DNA of 64,000 bases from Branchiostoma floridae. Its lineage: Eukaryota > Chordata > Leptocardii > Amphioxiformes > Branchiostomatidae. Location of the stretch: contig NC_049982.1 of NCBI RefSeq assembly GCF_000003815.2, positions 9,180,717-9,244,716 of the forward strand. The letters run 5' to 3'. The stretch's first letter is position 1, and each line of letters opens with the position of its first letter. The notes beneath the pieces are model-generated. The model was not told the DNA's origin, made no database searches, and saw only the letters and a program-made list of their open reading frames with translations. The position numbers and the translations under genes were made by a program. Shown one piece after another: positions 12,301 through 32,330 of this stretch.

Positions 12301-15249
12301 TCTGAGCCAGCTGCAAACATTTTGTTACATCGCCTAAAGCGAATTTCTTTTGTTCGTTCGCCATTTTGGAATTCAATTTGGCGATCCGCCATTTTGGACA
12401 GGGGGGTGACTTTGAGGGCGTCAAAGTGAATCATACTCCGCTCTTTCATGAACGCAATAGTCGGATTATGAGCTACATGTATGTTTAATTTTTAAGACTT
12501 TCATCTAAAGGTTAAAATGGTCATCAGTATACAAGCCTTTAATGGAAATAGTCTCAGCAGAAATCGTTGCTATACTGTTATTCTATACAATCATATAGTT
12601 GTAGTAACTATCATATCGTCATATCGATATAATCCACCCTACGTACACCTGAGCGTATATTCTTAAAAGAGAAAGCACCGATATGTTATACATAATTCAA
12701 TGGTTAAAAGTAATCCTAGGACTTTATGATATAACGACAGAACACTATATACAGTATGTCTTATAACCACCTGTTAAACATTTGTATTCGATGTTTTCTA
12801 TAAATTGCCTCAATTGCGTTGTATTAGACATATTGTATGTAGTGTAAAGGAAACGCGGCCCCACTTGTGGGGCCGCGTAGCACAGTGGTATTGTATTCGG
12901 CCCGTGATCGAGAGGTCGCCGGTTCGAATCCGCCTACCGTGTTGCCGGTCTTGTGCCCTTGGGAAAGGCACTTTACACGACTTTCCTCACTTTACTCAAG
13001 TGAAAAATGAGTCGTCCCTCGGATAGGACGTTAAATGGAGGTCCCGTGTATGGGGAGAGCCATACCCCATGCACGTTAAAGAACCCCCACACGTGCGATG
13101 GTGCGGTGTGCGTTGGTGCAAATCCTTCTGTCCGGAGTTGGTGATTCACTTCAAATCACCCGGATGGAGGCCTGGCGAACCTCTGTCTCGTATCAGCCAC
13201 ATGGTGAATTACATCATTCACCCGGACGGGAGACCTGGCGCATCCCCGTCTTGTAATTAGCCTACGAAAGGGTATGTCACCCCGTAAGGGGCGGTATAAC
13301 CCCGTCGTGTGTAGACATGTGCGAACATGTCTACATTTGATCACGTCGACCGATGATGATGATGTAAAGGAAAAGGGGCAATAAAGACCATACGGTCTGG
13401 AATGCAAGCAAATTTCGCAATGCAATATTTTTGACGTTGTCCTATGTATATATCTAGACAAACGTTCTGCCGTTTTTCTTATAGAATGTTTCCCCGATGT
13501 TTCTCATGCTTACGAAGTTGTCTTTAGACACAAACGAACTCGGAGTGAATTGTTTCTCATTTCAATATCAACAGTCTCCTGCATTTCGAGAACGTCAGGC
13601 TACTGATGTTGTTTTAAAAGGTTGTTTTTGCAAATCAAACAGGCGACGGTGTTGTCTTCCACCGCATTAGTCAGTTTCAAAAGTCGTCGAACCGGTAATA
13701 ATCGGGCATTTCTGTTGCCGGAGGCAAGGGCTGACCCCTTGTTAACTTTTTCGATGGTAGTTTTGTAAATAACGAGTTTTCAATAGCGAATATGATTTTT
13801 TGAAACCGACGTATAAATCTATACAATATGTTTTGCAAACAAAGTTTTCATGTACGAAATTTCGTCGGAGTTTTCGTAAATAACAACGAGTTGTGAGACG
13901 AGTAGGGCGACCTGACGCATGATCCGCCATTTTTCAAGATGGCGGCGTCACGCAGACAAAACAAGACCTTGTGTTTTCTGCAACCTGTTTGATTTCAGAG
14001 GATCACATTTCTCTTCATACGTTTGGTGCATATGGGTACAGAGGCAACAGTTACTTTACAGTAACGCAACTATAAACATGTGCCTAATGAAAAGATATCT
14101 CATGTAATGCGCAACGTTGCACCAAAAGAGCATGAAATTTGGTAGATTATCTAGGCTGTACTGGAAACCCTGTACTGATGTCGTTACATAAAATGAGAGT
14201 TACTGAATACTGAGGTGTTCTCAGTGTGGTTTTGTTAATCTTCGAGGAACAAATGACCCAGAAACTATTTCCTGAACGAGTCGTTTGTGCGGTGAATTGT
14301 GTTAAGCTCTTTACAGATTTAATTCACGACATCATGCTGCGTAAAAAGATTTTCGACCAATGTATCATTCCCTATCATATATGAGCCGGTTTAAAACTTA
14401 TAACATATTTGTCGAGTTCTGAGCTGATGTGAATTTGCAACTGAGATAAACATATCGGGATTTAAAACATGGACAAAACTGTTTCATGCCATATTATGCA
14501 AACTATGAAATAGCATAAAGCGTTGGTACGTTTGGCATCGAGTGCATGCCTATTTGTCGACTCACAAAACTCTCTTGATCTTAACCATGTCTCTGTTTCA
14601 AACTATCATCAGAATTTCTATTTGTACTTATGTGGTAAGTTGTAATAGTAAGCCCGTTTCTTTACAATTACAATAGGATGTACGATTTGCACGGTTGACT
14701 TAGGTTTCAAAGTGTCATTCTCAGGTTACTGTTCATGTTCTATCATAGGTGGATACGTACGTCTTCCCTGTACGTTAGGGTTGTCTTACTTTGGTACGAG
14801 AGACATGCTCAAATATGAACTAATTCTTTTTAGGGCTAGGTACATGTTGAGCCTGGCGGAAATCGTTGTTCTGATACAGCAAGGGATCACTGAATATCTG
14901 CATAAATTAACCTGTCCATTTTGGCGTCTATTCATGAACTACTAGTATCTTGTTGCCCCTTAACATCCTTCCAAACAATTGTAGATACAAGGGTCTCTCC
15001 AGAATGACAAAGAACATGAATGGGGGTGTAAGAAATGGGTGTACTTTGTGAAACTAAATGGGTTTAAGGACGTTCAAAAGAAGTCACCAGACTCAGCAAA
15101 ATACAGTAGCCTGGGGCCATAACCGCTCCCACAAACAACAACTCCACTCCCCAATCTCAAACAACCTGGCCAAAAGGAGTGTTCAAACTTACCCAGAATA
15201 TGACGTTGAAGACGATCAACATCGTCCGTATTTTCTGGTCCTTCCCCAT
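9366..15249 (-). CDS. Tetraspanin T2 (CD63-like ending)
   Basis: Four-pass tetraspanin on the minus strand. Exons in transcript order: 15249-15193, 11518-11324, 10878-10804, 10591-10484, 10185-10030, 9817-9734, 9434-9366; all GT-AG and phase 0; about 247 residues. It begins MGKDQKIRTMLIVF. TM2 ends in FCGCCGAASSNKC, and the large loop has TCCGLNSKDDW, a CLC motif, a further Cys and the PC that opens exon 6. The C-terminus is EEGYVM, close to the GYEVM lysosomal signal of CD63 but one residue shorter. Intron 1 (3.7 kb) carries a SINE. It is divergent from T3, with starts 4.2 kb apart, and convergent with T1. The family is clear; a CD63 relationship is only suggested. Confidence 0.9.
12854..13362 (+). 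mobile_element. tRNA-derived SINE with target-site duplication
   Basis: In T2 intron 1. Pol III promoter boxes are visible: A box TAGCACAGTGG (about 12878-12888) and a perfect B box GGTTCGAATCC (12921-12931). A long tRNA-unrelated body follows, ending in a short GAT repeat. The 11-base direct repeat TGTAAAGGAAA flanks it at 12843-12853 and 13363-13373. It starts with a short GC-rich hairpin. Body and orientation are clear; the family name is not assigned. Confidence 0.85.
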
Positions 15250-18200
15250 GCTGTCGCTTAACGTTTAAACAGAAGAAAGGGTGACGAAGTCAGCGCGTTG
15301 TGCCTGTGTGCAGAGACGAGTTCACAACGGACTGTCACGCCTGCGTGCTTCCGCCAGGTACGCAAAGGATTACTGCGGACCTGTCCCGGGGGGATCACAT
15401 TCAACCCTGGTTGGACGGGTCCATTAGACAATGCGTGCACACGGGGAGGTCACCTGGTAAAGGAAGCCATTCAGGAACCAATGATCGATTCACAGGAATA
15501 ATGTAGAGGCAAACTGCTATCTGTTGTCGTTTCACCGAATAAAGGTGTGTTACGTATCAAAAGTAGTTTGAGGGAAATATGAATTCAAATAGAAAAAAAT
15601 ATATGAATTCAAATAGAAGAAAAAAAACTGTTATCTGCTTTCAATATCGATATCTACCAATCATGTGACATCATTACTTGCATTATGAATTTATGTATTA
15701 GTAAGTTTTATGTTTTACAGCGTTATGTCTTGAAATGTGGCCAGATGCGCAGATACCCTAGAGCCTGTCTTCCCCAGTAATACGTGAAACAATGCAGGAT
15801 TTTGTGTGTCGCCTGACTCTCCAGCTTCATGCATGGATGGGTTAGGTGTAAACAGGTAGAGTGACCGGGCAGGACGGGATCCAATGGCGGGATAGTGCCG
15901 GATATTTTGCGGATTTCGTCACAGATTTCTGTGGTGACGTCAATAATGGAGGCTTATTCGTTAAGTGCGTAAGCAACCTGCTTTTGTAGCGGAAAAGGCA
16001 AAGCGAGCAGAGAAATGCCGTATATTGCACAAAAAATATCGAAACATGGATACTTAAGTCGTAGAATGTCAAAGTCCGTCCCAAAGTCAAAGAAGAAGAT
16101 GTGAAATAACAACATTTAAAGAGAACTTTATTGAAGACTTTATTGTTTAGTAGACCATACTGCTTTGTATCAGTCATTTATTCAACCTTCCTGACTACTT
16201 TTAAAAATCTGATATTGAAGGCACCATTTTTTGCCAATTTTTTTTATACTAGTATTCGTTCGCTTGGATCAGTTTTGGGTTCACAGAGGATACCATCCAT
16301 ATAATCAAATCAACATGACCTTATGGTACGTTCTTAATCTCCGTGGAATGTATGAGAAATCTCTTGTTCAAACCCGGGATGTTCGGGCTGTCTCTGTGCG
16401 GCACAAATCTGCCTGTGTACACAACAAACGTATTGTGTTTATGCCGGTCCGGTTACAGTAGCTGGAGCGGATAAAGGCAATCACTGATGACGTGATGGTA
16501 CATATGGGTTATTTGTACAAAGCATTGACTATAAAATAAATTGATATTCATGCTGCACAATATCTGATGTGATTTATTCCCTACTGAGACCCCGAGGTCT
16601 CTTCAGCTATTTGTGTATACGTCCAGCGGCCTTGGTCAAGGTTTTGTCTTCTCCGTAGTGCTCTACGCTACTCTTGGTGGTCCTCAGCCAATACTTCCCT
16701 TCAAGATTCTGCATCTTAACGTTGTTGTTTCACATAGGCAGATCCTCAAGAACACAGTTCAACCACAGTTCAACCTACCCCTGGTTGAAACTCTCCAATT
16801 TGACAACTAGAGATACTAAAACCGGAATTTCCGAGGAAAAGTTCCAGGAAGCATAAAATCTATCTTTATCATATCTTTCATATTTGAAGACCTAGCCATA
16901 TGCCAAATTTCACATCAATTATAGACTCATAGGTCGATGTAGGTTAGACATCCAGGTAATAAGATACACCAAAAAGGAGTTACTCAAGCAACCGGATCAT
17001 GGATATGGTTTTGGAATTTTTTTTTATTCACATTTCTTTAAAGAGGATGAGACGGAAAGCAGACCCTGCTTATCGAGGTCTTCTCCTCATGTACATAAAC
17101 AAAATCAGGACACACATACAGTACTACAAAACGCTAAATAACAAAGTCAAGAGATAATGATAACGACATGAAATAAAACAACAAGAAATCAAATAACAAA
17201 GTGACGTGTAGATGGTTTCCAAAACCATATCCAGTTGCTTGAGTAACTACTTTTTGGTGCATAGACTCATAGCTAGAGATATACTGCCAAACCACAAACA
17301 CCGTTACAAACTCCGCTACAAACGCCACATATTTAAAGTTTGGTTAAGAGAAATAACATAGGGCAGACTATCACCTGCATTGGGTCTGATAAGCGCACAT
17401 GTTGAGAATGAATGGCAAAAAGTATGGACAATAACCGTAGTAAAAGTAAGCCTTACGGCGAGCTGGACCTAATGCAAAATGGCTAAGTTATTAATAATTC
17501 CGCCAAACTTATCATAGTAAGTTCATGACGTCACACCATGCTGTTCATGTCAACCCCACTAGATGGCACTTCATATGCAAATCAAACTATGCCATATATG
17601 TAACAACATATATGACGAATATCGATTAAATGTGGACGGGACGGTTCGACGAAATGTTTCCAGACAGCACAAGAAATAGAACTAAGGAATAATATCTACT
17701 TGGATTATTCATTCTCAAATACATCGATCTACGATATATCTACGACAAAAAGACAATACAAACAGCATTTCTTTCTGTCTGAATCTCCAAGCAGATGTAT
17801 TAAGCCAACATCGTAACGCCTTTTCCCATAGCCATAGTGTGTCATTCTATAAAGTGCTGGAGGAAGAAGTTGTTCTTAAGGACCTCGAGCTGCTGGCCGC
17901 CATGCTAGCGATAGAGATGTGTGGGGCAGCATTTTTCGTGGCACCTCGTACATACGAGGATGAACTGAACTGAACTGCTGCTCTCGGAATCAGGAGCTTC
18001 AGAAACGTTACGCTTTTGCCTCAATACATCTGCTTGGAGATTGCTTTCTGTCCATCTTATCGGTAAAACAACACCCTAAAGCAGTAGAATGTGGTCTATC
18101 AACATCTTAGTTTCCATCCTTGAACCTTAAGGATCCTCAGGGAAGTTTGGGCGTCAAATCATAACTAAGGAATGCTGAGTTTGTGCTGAATCGACTCTTC

Positions 18201-19487
18201 ATATCGGCAGATCTAAGAGACACGTTCTAGACAGCACGCAACATGCCACTTGTACTGTAGTTCTTTATAAGTGAGTGGTGATAGCTGTTTTCCTAATGTT
18301 CAATCCGAAATGGAAACTCGCGTTGCCTTATCCTCATTTGACCCGGATGATAATTGGGGTCAAGGCAAACTGCACATCTGCGGATCTGTTTTCAAATCTT
18401 CACCATGTTTCCTAGGTTGGGTCATGGGTGGAAAGTCAGAGTGACCCAAACATACATGAAGCCATTTTGAAAGAAAATTCTCTCACAGATTTATTGTGTA
18501 ATATGCGTAGTCTTTCTCTTTACCGACTATACCAGTGTAGAGCATAGTGAATGGAGGCCGAAGTTTTCCAAATTGAAAGAAAATGTCTTAGTCGGTGCGA
18601 GAGGCATATTTTTAAACCATAACTCTCCCTGTAGCTAGCCCTGGCTTGATGTACCAGAAGTGGGCCAGTCATTTTGACTTTTTGTGTTATATCAATATCA
18701 CATGAACTTCGGAAGGGAAGCATTTTGTAACACTGAAGGTGCCCCTGCCTGTTTCATAAGATGTAAATGTCAATGAAATTTTCTCTTAACTCTAAACAGT
18801 CCTTCGTTGTAGTAATAGATGTGGACCCGCCATTTTGACCTAATTTTTACTAAACCTGGTCGCATTGGGACATCATCGCAATGCTGCTGACCTACTTTGG
18901 GAAAATCGAACAAATAAACAAGAAAATCCAAGAACACGACTTTTATTTACACAACGCTAATGAACACGATACTACTTGTCGCGAGTACGCCAATAAGTGG
19001 TGTATCTTTATATTCTTGAATTAGAAAAACAAAAGCAATTTCACTGATGTCAAGGACATGACCCAGATTAGCTTGTTACCATGGTAACGCCCTGTCCCTT
19101 GACTAAAAACCTAATTAGCCAACTGCTGACGCATGACGAGTCCGTCTGACTGGAGCATGCAACAAATTATGATGAAAGGGTGGGTGTTGTTAAGGTTATT
19201 AGTGTTTGCATGTTTGTTTACATTTGAGACCATTTTGATTTAGGCATTACATTCTATGTTGATAAAAACTATATCCGAAACGAATTCATGATATATTTTT
19301 GTAACGTGACTTTTGTTTAATTAAGGAGAAAAAATTATTGCCCCTGCAAAACAAAAGACTTGGTACAGTCCTACGTCTAACCAAGGTCAACCTCTCGTCG
19401 TGCGTCCCAGAACTGCCTGTTCCACTTCCCGAAGAGTGGCGAGAACCGGGCCCGAGCGGATCCTCCCAGCACGCGACACCCAACAAC
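15250..19487. other. Divergent interval between T2 and T3
   Basis: Shared upstream region of two divergent tetraspanin genes. No exon is supported. It contains the foldback element listed at 16967-17258 and scattered GCCATTTT motifs. Short open frames at 15298-15506 overlap each other in several frames and look spurious. Confidence 0.5.
16967..17258. repeat. Foldback element of about 290 bases
   Basis: The left arm (CACCAAAAAGGAGTTACTCA onward to ATATGGTTTTGGAA) is repeated inverted at the right end (TTCCAAAACCATATCC to CTACTTTTTGGTG). The arms are about 45 bases with a few mismatches; the middle is AT-rich and resembles LINE 3' UTR. Probably a non-autonomous DNA element. Confidence 0.6.
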
Positions 19488-26658
<7,171 letters not shown>

Positions 26659-27658
26659 GAAAGAGAGTTCTTTTATAGAAATTCACAAATCATACTAGCA
26701 TAGTTTTTATTTTAGAGAGAAATTGTATTTCATATTCTGTTATTCTTTAATCATTATTTTTGTAACGATATTTCTAACGCTCTCCATCAAATACATGACT
26801 TGTGGTTAGCTGATGCAGTTGTATAAGTACGATTTTGTTGCACCAGTATAGATTTGTCTTATTACATCGTCCGGATATGCAAGTATGTGGAAAGAGAAGG
26901 CCGCAAAGATTCAAAAAAATATTTCTACTGTTTAATGTAAATATGTAATACATTTTCTATGTGAATTGTGTTTGTAGCGTAAACATCAGACTGTTGAAAT
27001 CAATGTTCGATAGTTTAAGCAAAAATGCATCAACTGCTGACGACATAGTTTATGATACACAGATACAGATCTATTGTGTACAAATGTATGTAAACTACAA
27101 AGTCTGATCTGTGGACCCGTCAACGCGACCCTTGTGCCTTTCAGGGGACCTTCCAAAAACACAATATTGTAGCTCGAAGCTTATCCTGAGTTAAGGAACA
27201 AATGAAATACCTATCCCATCTAGATCTAGTAGCTGGTCACACCAGATGGTACCCGAGCTAAATCATCATGTATGTAGTTTGCCTGTATACAAATGTATAT
27301 ATGTATAAACGTATTTTTCCCCTCTCTTGAAGGTCAAATGCATTCCTGAAATAAACGAAAAGAAGGAGAAACAAGGAGCATCCTGAAAGTATTTTCTGGT
27401 GATATTACTGCTGTAATCTTAACTCTCTTAATAAGTGTATTTAGGAAGTAGATGTAACTAAACTGATCACACTAAAAGAACAGGTCGGAAATTTGCGATT
27501 CCCCATTTTGCAACGCCATCTTTGTACCGAGTAAGAATCAAACTGAACTGATGTCATCGTACGACGGATCTCACGTGACATAACGGAGGCGACGCCTGTA
27601 GGAACGTTAGACATACTTTTGATCGGTACTGACAGAACGGAGACAGAAAGGCTTCAAC
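26659..27658. other. T3 3' UTR and T4 upstream region
   Basis: One kilobase separates the T3 stop from the T4 start in the same orientation. AATAAA at 27350-27355 probably ends T3, leaving about 300 bases for the T4 promoter. No other gene is seen. Confidence 0.55.
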
Positions 27659-30600
27659 ATGGCTGAAGGGTGCTGCGCCAAGTTCATCAAGGTCATCCTG
27701 ATCGGATTCAACCTGGTTTTCTGGGTAGGTAGCAGTACTATAATGGAGGAAACGTTAGCATGTTTGCATATAGTTGTACGACACAGCCTACATCGATTGC
27801 TCTTTGATTTCTTTACCCCTGCTTCCATAAAACTGGTAAACAGGTATCGCTTACTTAGTATTCCAACTTTTCCAGAACAGAAACGATACCTGACTTTTGG
27901 TAGAAAGCGTAAGAGAAGATACTATACACTGAAATAAGGTTTGGTCTCTTCCTCATACATATGTAACAGTCGTCAAACCGTCGATAAATGGTTAACCACT
28001 GAGACGGACTTTGACATGTCCAGTGCATGATATCGTTATCTGTATGATGACGATCTAGACTGTAAACAGGCGTGGCGGAACACAAAATGTCATATAAAAC
28101 ATCAGTTTGGTAAATATGTTTTACTCTTGCGAAAGCGATGATACCAGAGGACATAGATATAGTCCTATATCAATTTTTTCGATAAACTCAGCTTAACTCG
28201 TGACCACTGTCCATAAAATCACAGGGGTCAAACGCCAAACATTTATACGCCAAACAGGGCTTGGGGAGGGAAAGGGGCTTGAAATCAACGAAGGAGGTAC
28301 CTACTATTGCTGCCCAAACTAGTAACAGTATTTACTTCATCAGGTTTTAAAACGGTCTCTGTGACGTACACTGTGAATTCAAGGTGATCCCATTTGACTT
28401 CACAATTATTTTGCATAGTTTACATGTTCCCAAACATTTTATATTTGCCCATCTCTTACGTTGGTTACGTTATTAACCTTCATTCTACTTAACAACGTAA
28501 ACAATAGAGAAATGGCTACTCTAGTGTGCTAACGGTTAAAAGACAAACTACCCAAGGCTGGACGCGGTTACGTAACCTACGAACGATATTTGCCCAGATC
28601 ATCGGGATAGCGTTCCTCGGTGTGGGGATCTGGGCCCTGGTGGACGACAGGATGAAGAACGTGACGGACCTGGACCTGGAGATGTTCAACACCGTCACGT
28701 ACGTCGTCATCGGGGTGGGGGCAGTCACCTTCGTCATCGGCTTCCTGGGGTGTGTGGGGGCCTGGAAGGAGAGCAAGTGCATGCTCATCATGGTAAGATA
28801 CAAATAACTACCAAAGTTCCATTGAGAGTGCTCTACAAGCAGAGGTTATGGGATGGCTGTTTTTGACGTGTTTAAGGCGTTTTAGTCGGGCTTTCTATTT
28901 TGTGCTGTTTTCTTTATGTCCTCCTGTCAAACGTCAAAAACAGCCGGAGCTGAACCTCTGCTTGTAGAGTACATTGAAAATTCGTTAGGGCAAAATTATG
29001 AGTAAATGGAATAAGATTTATTACAGAAACTACAAACTGTTAGAAAATAGACTACAATGTAGAAAAAATAACTTACTTAACTTAACTTAAATTATAATTA
29101 AGGGTTAATGACCCGCCCCGAGATGTATATGGTGTCATAACGCCTGGTTCTTTGCTATAACCACCGAATAAAACCACCGAGTGAGCGAATCGAACGAGGT
29201 GGTTTTATAAGGTGGTTATAGCAAAGGACCAGGCGTTATGACACCATGTACACCGAGGAACAGGCGGGTCATTAACGTTATTATCATATAGCCTACCCAA
29301 ACTTGCAAACTCCTGTATGACGCATAGATCCCTTTGTACTATACGTCTGAATTCTTTTTACGTGTTAATTTCCGAAAATTTACATTTGTTATTTGGTACA
29401 TACACTTGTAAAGAGATTACAGATTGCATTTAGAAACCAAAATTTCCACAGAAAATATTCGAAACATCGCAGTATTTGGCTTTTTAGAGCAACAAAACTT
29501 ATTGCCAATGTTAACAGCCATCCCCCTTGCAGTCTGTACTTATTCCCTCTGCTCTGGCATATGTTTCGCTCCATTGGATTGGCCAATGCCTGCATATCCC
29601 TGTGCCGGTGTCGATGCAAATCGACACCATTCATTCTGACCAATCAGAAAGAGGATATACACCGGCCTGGCCGGAATTTATGTGTTACGGTGGCATAACC
29701 AACGTGGAACGGGGCCTTCTGATTGGTCCACGGCGCCTAGCTATATGATAATAGACAATAACCTAATGGTAAAGAGAGGCGACAGACGTAGCTCTGATCC
29801 GTATAAATTTTACAGTCAAGTACGACATCATTTCAACCTGTCCTCTGAACCCACAGTACTCCATGTTCCTGTTTGCGCTGTTTCTGGCCGAGGTTGCAGC
29901 CGGGGCCGTTGGGCTTATCTGGAAAACTAAGGTGCACTTTCACTTCACTTATAATTACACAAGGAGCTCCTTTGTATGTGTTGTATTTTTGTTGATATTT
30001 CGTATAATACCATAACATATTCATTGGTCTCATGTGCTGCGTATTCTTTGCCCTACGACTTTGATTTCCATCGTTATAAGTAGATATGAACTATCTGTAT
30101 GGGACAATAAACCATTATAAATCAGTAAGCATAAGTGTACATGGCGTATTGATGTAATCGGTTATGAAAAAGGCTTTGTTGACATTCAGCACCCTTGATG
30201 TTCTGAGTTCTAATCTAACATGTTTGTTCCCATGTTAGGTTGCAGAGGAAATGGACAAGGCTTTTGCTGATATACTGGATGGTGAAAAACTGGACCAAAG
30301 CCCGACTGGAATCCAGGAGGCTATGAGCAACCTTCAGGGCCTGGTATTCCTTATTTTGTTTCATTACGCCGTGCACAAAATATTTTATGACATGCAAAAT
30401 ATATGTATCATCGTCGTTGAACAAGAGCATAGTCTAATCGATAATGTCTCTATCATCAGAGACTAAGTATCAGTGTCCAGATTATCAAAACCTGAAATTT
30501 GAATATTTTAATTTCCAAACTGATCACTGCCTTGTCTTCACAGACTACAGGTAGTAACAGACTTCACAAGTACAATGTATTCTTTTGTAATCATTTGTAG

Positions 30601-31628
30601 ATGAGTAAGCTCATTTTTGTAAATGTCTATCAGTTCAAGTGCTGCGGCATCAACAACTACACAGACTGGACCAACCGCAGCCCGGGCAGTAAGGGCGCGA
30701 CCTGCTCGTGTGAGGACGAGACAAGCAAAACTGACTGTGAGAGGGACTCCTCTAATAACTGGGTGTACAAGGTACCTCATGATCATTTTCACAATCCTAT
30801 GACATATTGATCTTAGCAAAGAAAACCTTTCATCGGTGATGTACCATTTCCCGCACAAGATGTTAATACAACTACACCTTGATAAAATACTAGTAACATC
30901 ATTTACTATTTCTGATAATACAAAATAGACATTTCTCACTCATGATATTTTGCTTTGCCTTTATCCATATGATATTCGATACGATCTATTTTGATTGGCA
31001 GGGTTGCCGGGGGAAGTTTGAGCCGTACCTCGTCGACATCGTCTATCTGATTGGACTGGTCGTCCTCTGCCTCGGCTTCGTTCAGGTCGTTATGATTTAT
31101 TGTTATGATGAACGAAGTAATACCAGTATAATTTCTGTCCCCCTTTTTTGTTTGCAATCTGCCCCCCCTCCCTTTTTTGTTGCAATTCACCAAATGGAAA
31201 CATTTCAAGAGGTAATAATCATTTAAAGAGCGGTAATCGGTAATCGGGACACCAAACATGACATTGAGTTTTGTAATGTTGTTTTAATTCTTTGACTCTT
31301 AGATAGATTCTGCTACACTGCAAATGTAATACATACGCAATGGTAAAAGGTAGAACTTTGACCTATCGAAGTACACCACTACTACCTGTATTAATGCATC
31401 CCTGACCTGATGTTCGTAGGTAATGCAGTCTTCTTTTGCTATAGTTCACAATCACATGTGGATATTTAGAATTCAAGCTGGTATTTTTATGTCCAGATTT
31501 AGTTTCTTTCAGACAATTTCTCCTTTTAATGTTTTAACATAAATGATACTTTTCTTTCCCCTCAGCTCATCGGGTTCGCCTTCACGGTTTACCTGATAAG
31601 GAACCTGAGTGAGGACGGGGTGGTGTAG
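27659..31628 (+). CDS. Tetraspanin T4
   Basis: Exons: 27659-27724, 28598-28792, 29857-29931, 30239-30343, 30634-30771, 31002-31085, 31566-31628; GT-AG, phase 0; about 241 residues. It begins MAEGCCAKFIKVIL. After TM2 the intracellular motif is GCVGAWKESKC, with Val in place of the second Cys of the usual CCG. Exon 3 is TM3. The large loop has FKCCGINNYTDW (NYT sequon), CSC, a further Cys and a GC opening exon 6. The tail is short and ends DGVV. Intron 2 carries two foldback elements, at 28829-28970 and 29109-29271. Possible poly(A) signals are at 31929-31934 and 31979-31984. Head-to-tail with T3 and convergent with the Toll-like receptor gene. Confidence 0.92.
28829..28970. repeat. Foldback element, CTCTxCAAGCAGAGGTT family
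   Basis: CTCTACAAGCAGAGGTT (28831-28847) recurs inverted at 28953-28969, and GGCTGTTTTTGACGT (28855-28869) recurs inverted at 28931-28945. The arms have almost no mismatches. A related element with similar termini is at 48159-48263. It is too short to encode a protein. Confidence 0.75.
29109..29271. mobile_element. piggyBac-type MITE with TTAA target sites
   Basis: A 163-base hairpin-forming element with inverted termini (TGACCCGCC and GGCGGGTCA) and internal arms such as GGTGTCATAACGCCTGGT, flanked by TTAA at 29105-29108 and 29272-29275. A TTAA duplication is the mark of piggyBac transposition. It has no coding capacity. Confidence 0.75.
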
Positions 31629-32330
31629 GGGACCCGCCCATCCGGAGTATCATCTGTTTCTACACTAGAACTGATCTCAACCATTTTGAATAGTTATTGT
31701 ATTGAATAACATGTAAACGCTACCAAATTTCAAGTAACAATAGTTTATTGTTACACCTGAAAGCTTATCAGACTTTGATCGATGTCAAAATTTTCTATAC
31801 TTGACAGACTTGACAGCAATTTAGAAATCATTTGTAGACCACATCACAGCATTTTGTAACAAGTCACTGGTTTTCCCGACTTTTGTTTCGTAAATGTCAA
31901 AAATCTAATGTCCATTTGTATGAAACACAATAAACATTGCCAATCACGAGGCTTTCTTTCTTTAATGACCGTATGTTTAATAAAATGAAGCATAACATAA
32001 CATAGCAATGCGACCATGGCCATTACAATCGTGGCATCAAAACAGTCCAAGCCATTGCTTCCTTAACAATTTGATAATGCTCTTGTTTCTACTTATTCAT
32101 GTAGCTTCACATCATATTACACCGATAGTATAAAATATAGAAAATGAGACCAAGTAGTTCCCTATAAGATACTTGCATGATATCACATTATATTCACATT
32201 TCCAATGCAATATGCATTTCCTATGTTATATTTATATTACATCCTTTGTAAATTAGCATCCGCTGTCTCTCGTCAGTGACTTAACGAGAATCTGGAATTC
32301 ACCGGTTGATACTTTAAAACCAAAACTCAT
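31629..32330. other. Tail-to-tail interval between T4 and the Toll-like receptor gene
   Basis: About 700 bases holding both 3' UTRs. AATAAA occurs on the plus strand at 31929-31934 and 31979-31984. A minus-strand AATAAA (TTTATT) near 31743 could serve the receptor gene. No other feature is seen. Confidence 0.5.

Noticed and set aside
11988-12449. A 153-codon minus-strand frame in T2 intron 1
   Set aside because: Its composition is that of intron sequence, and it lies in an intron whose flanking exons join in phase without it.
12871-12945. A tRNA gene
   Set aside because: The A and B boxes belong to a SINE: a long non-tRNA body follows and an 11-base target duplication flanks the whole unit.
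19338-19487. An N-terminal extension of T3
   Set aside because: The frame is open upstream, but it starts with TTG and has no ATG before 19488.
29389-29748. Overlapping frames on both strands
   Set aside because: They lie in T4 intron 2, overlap in several frames and match nothing I recognise.
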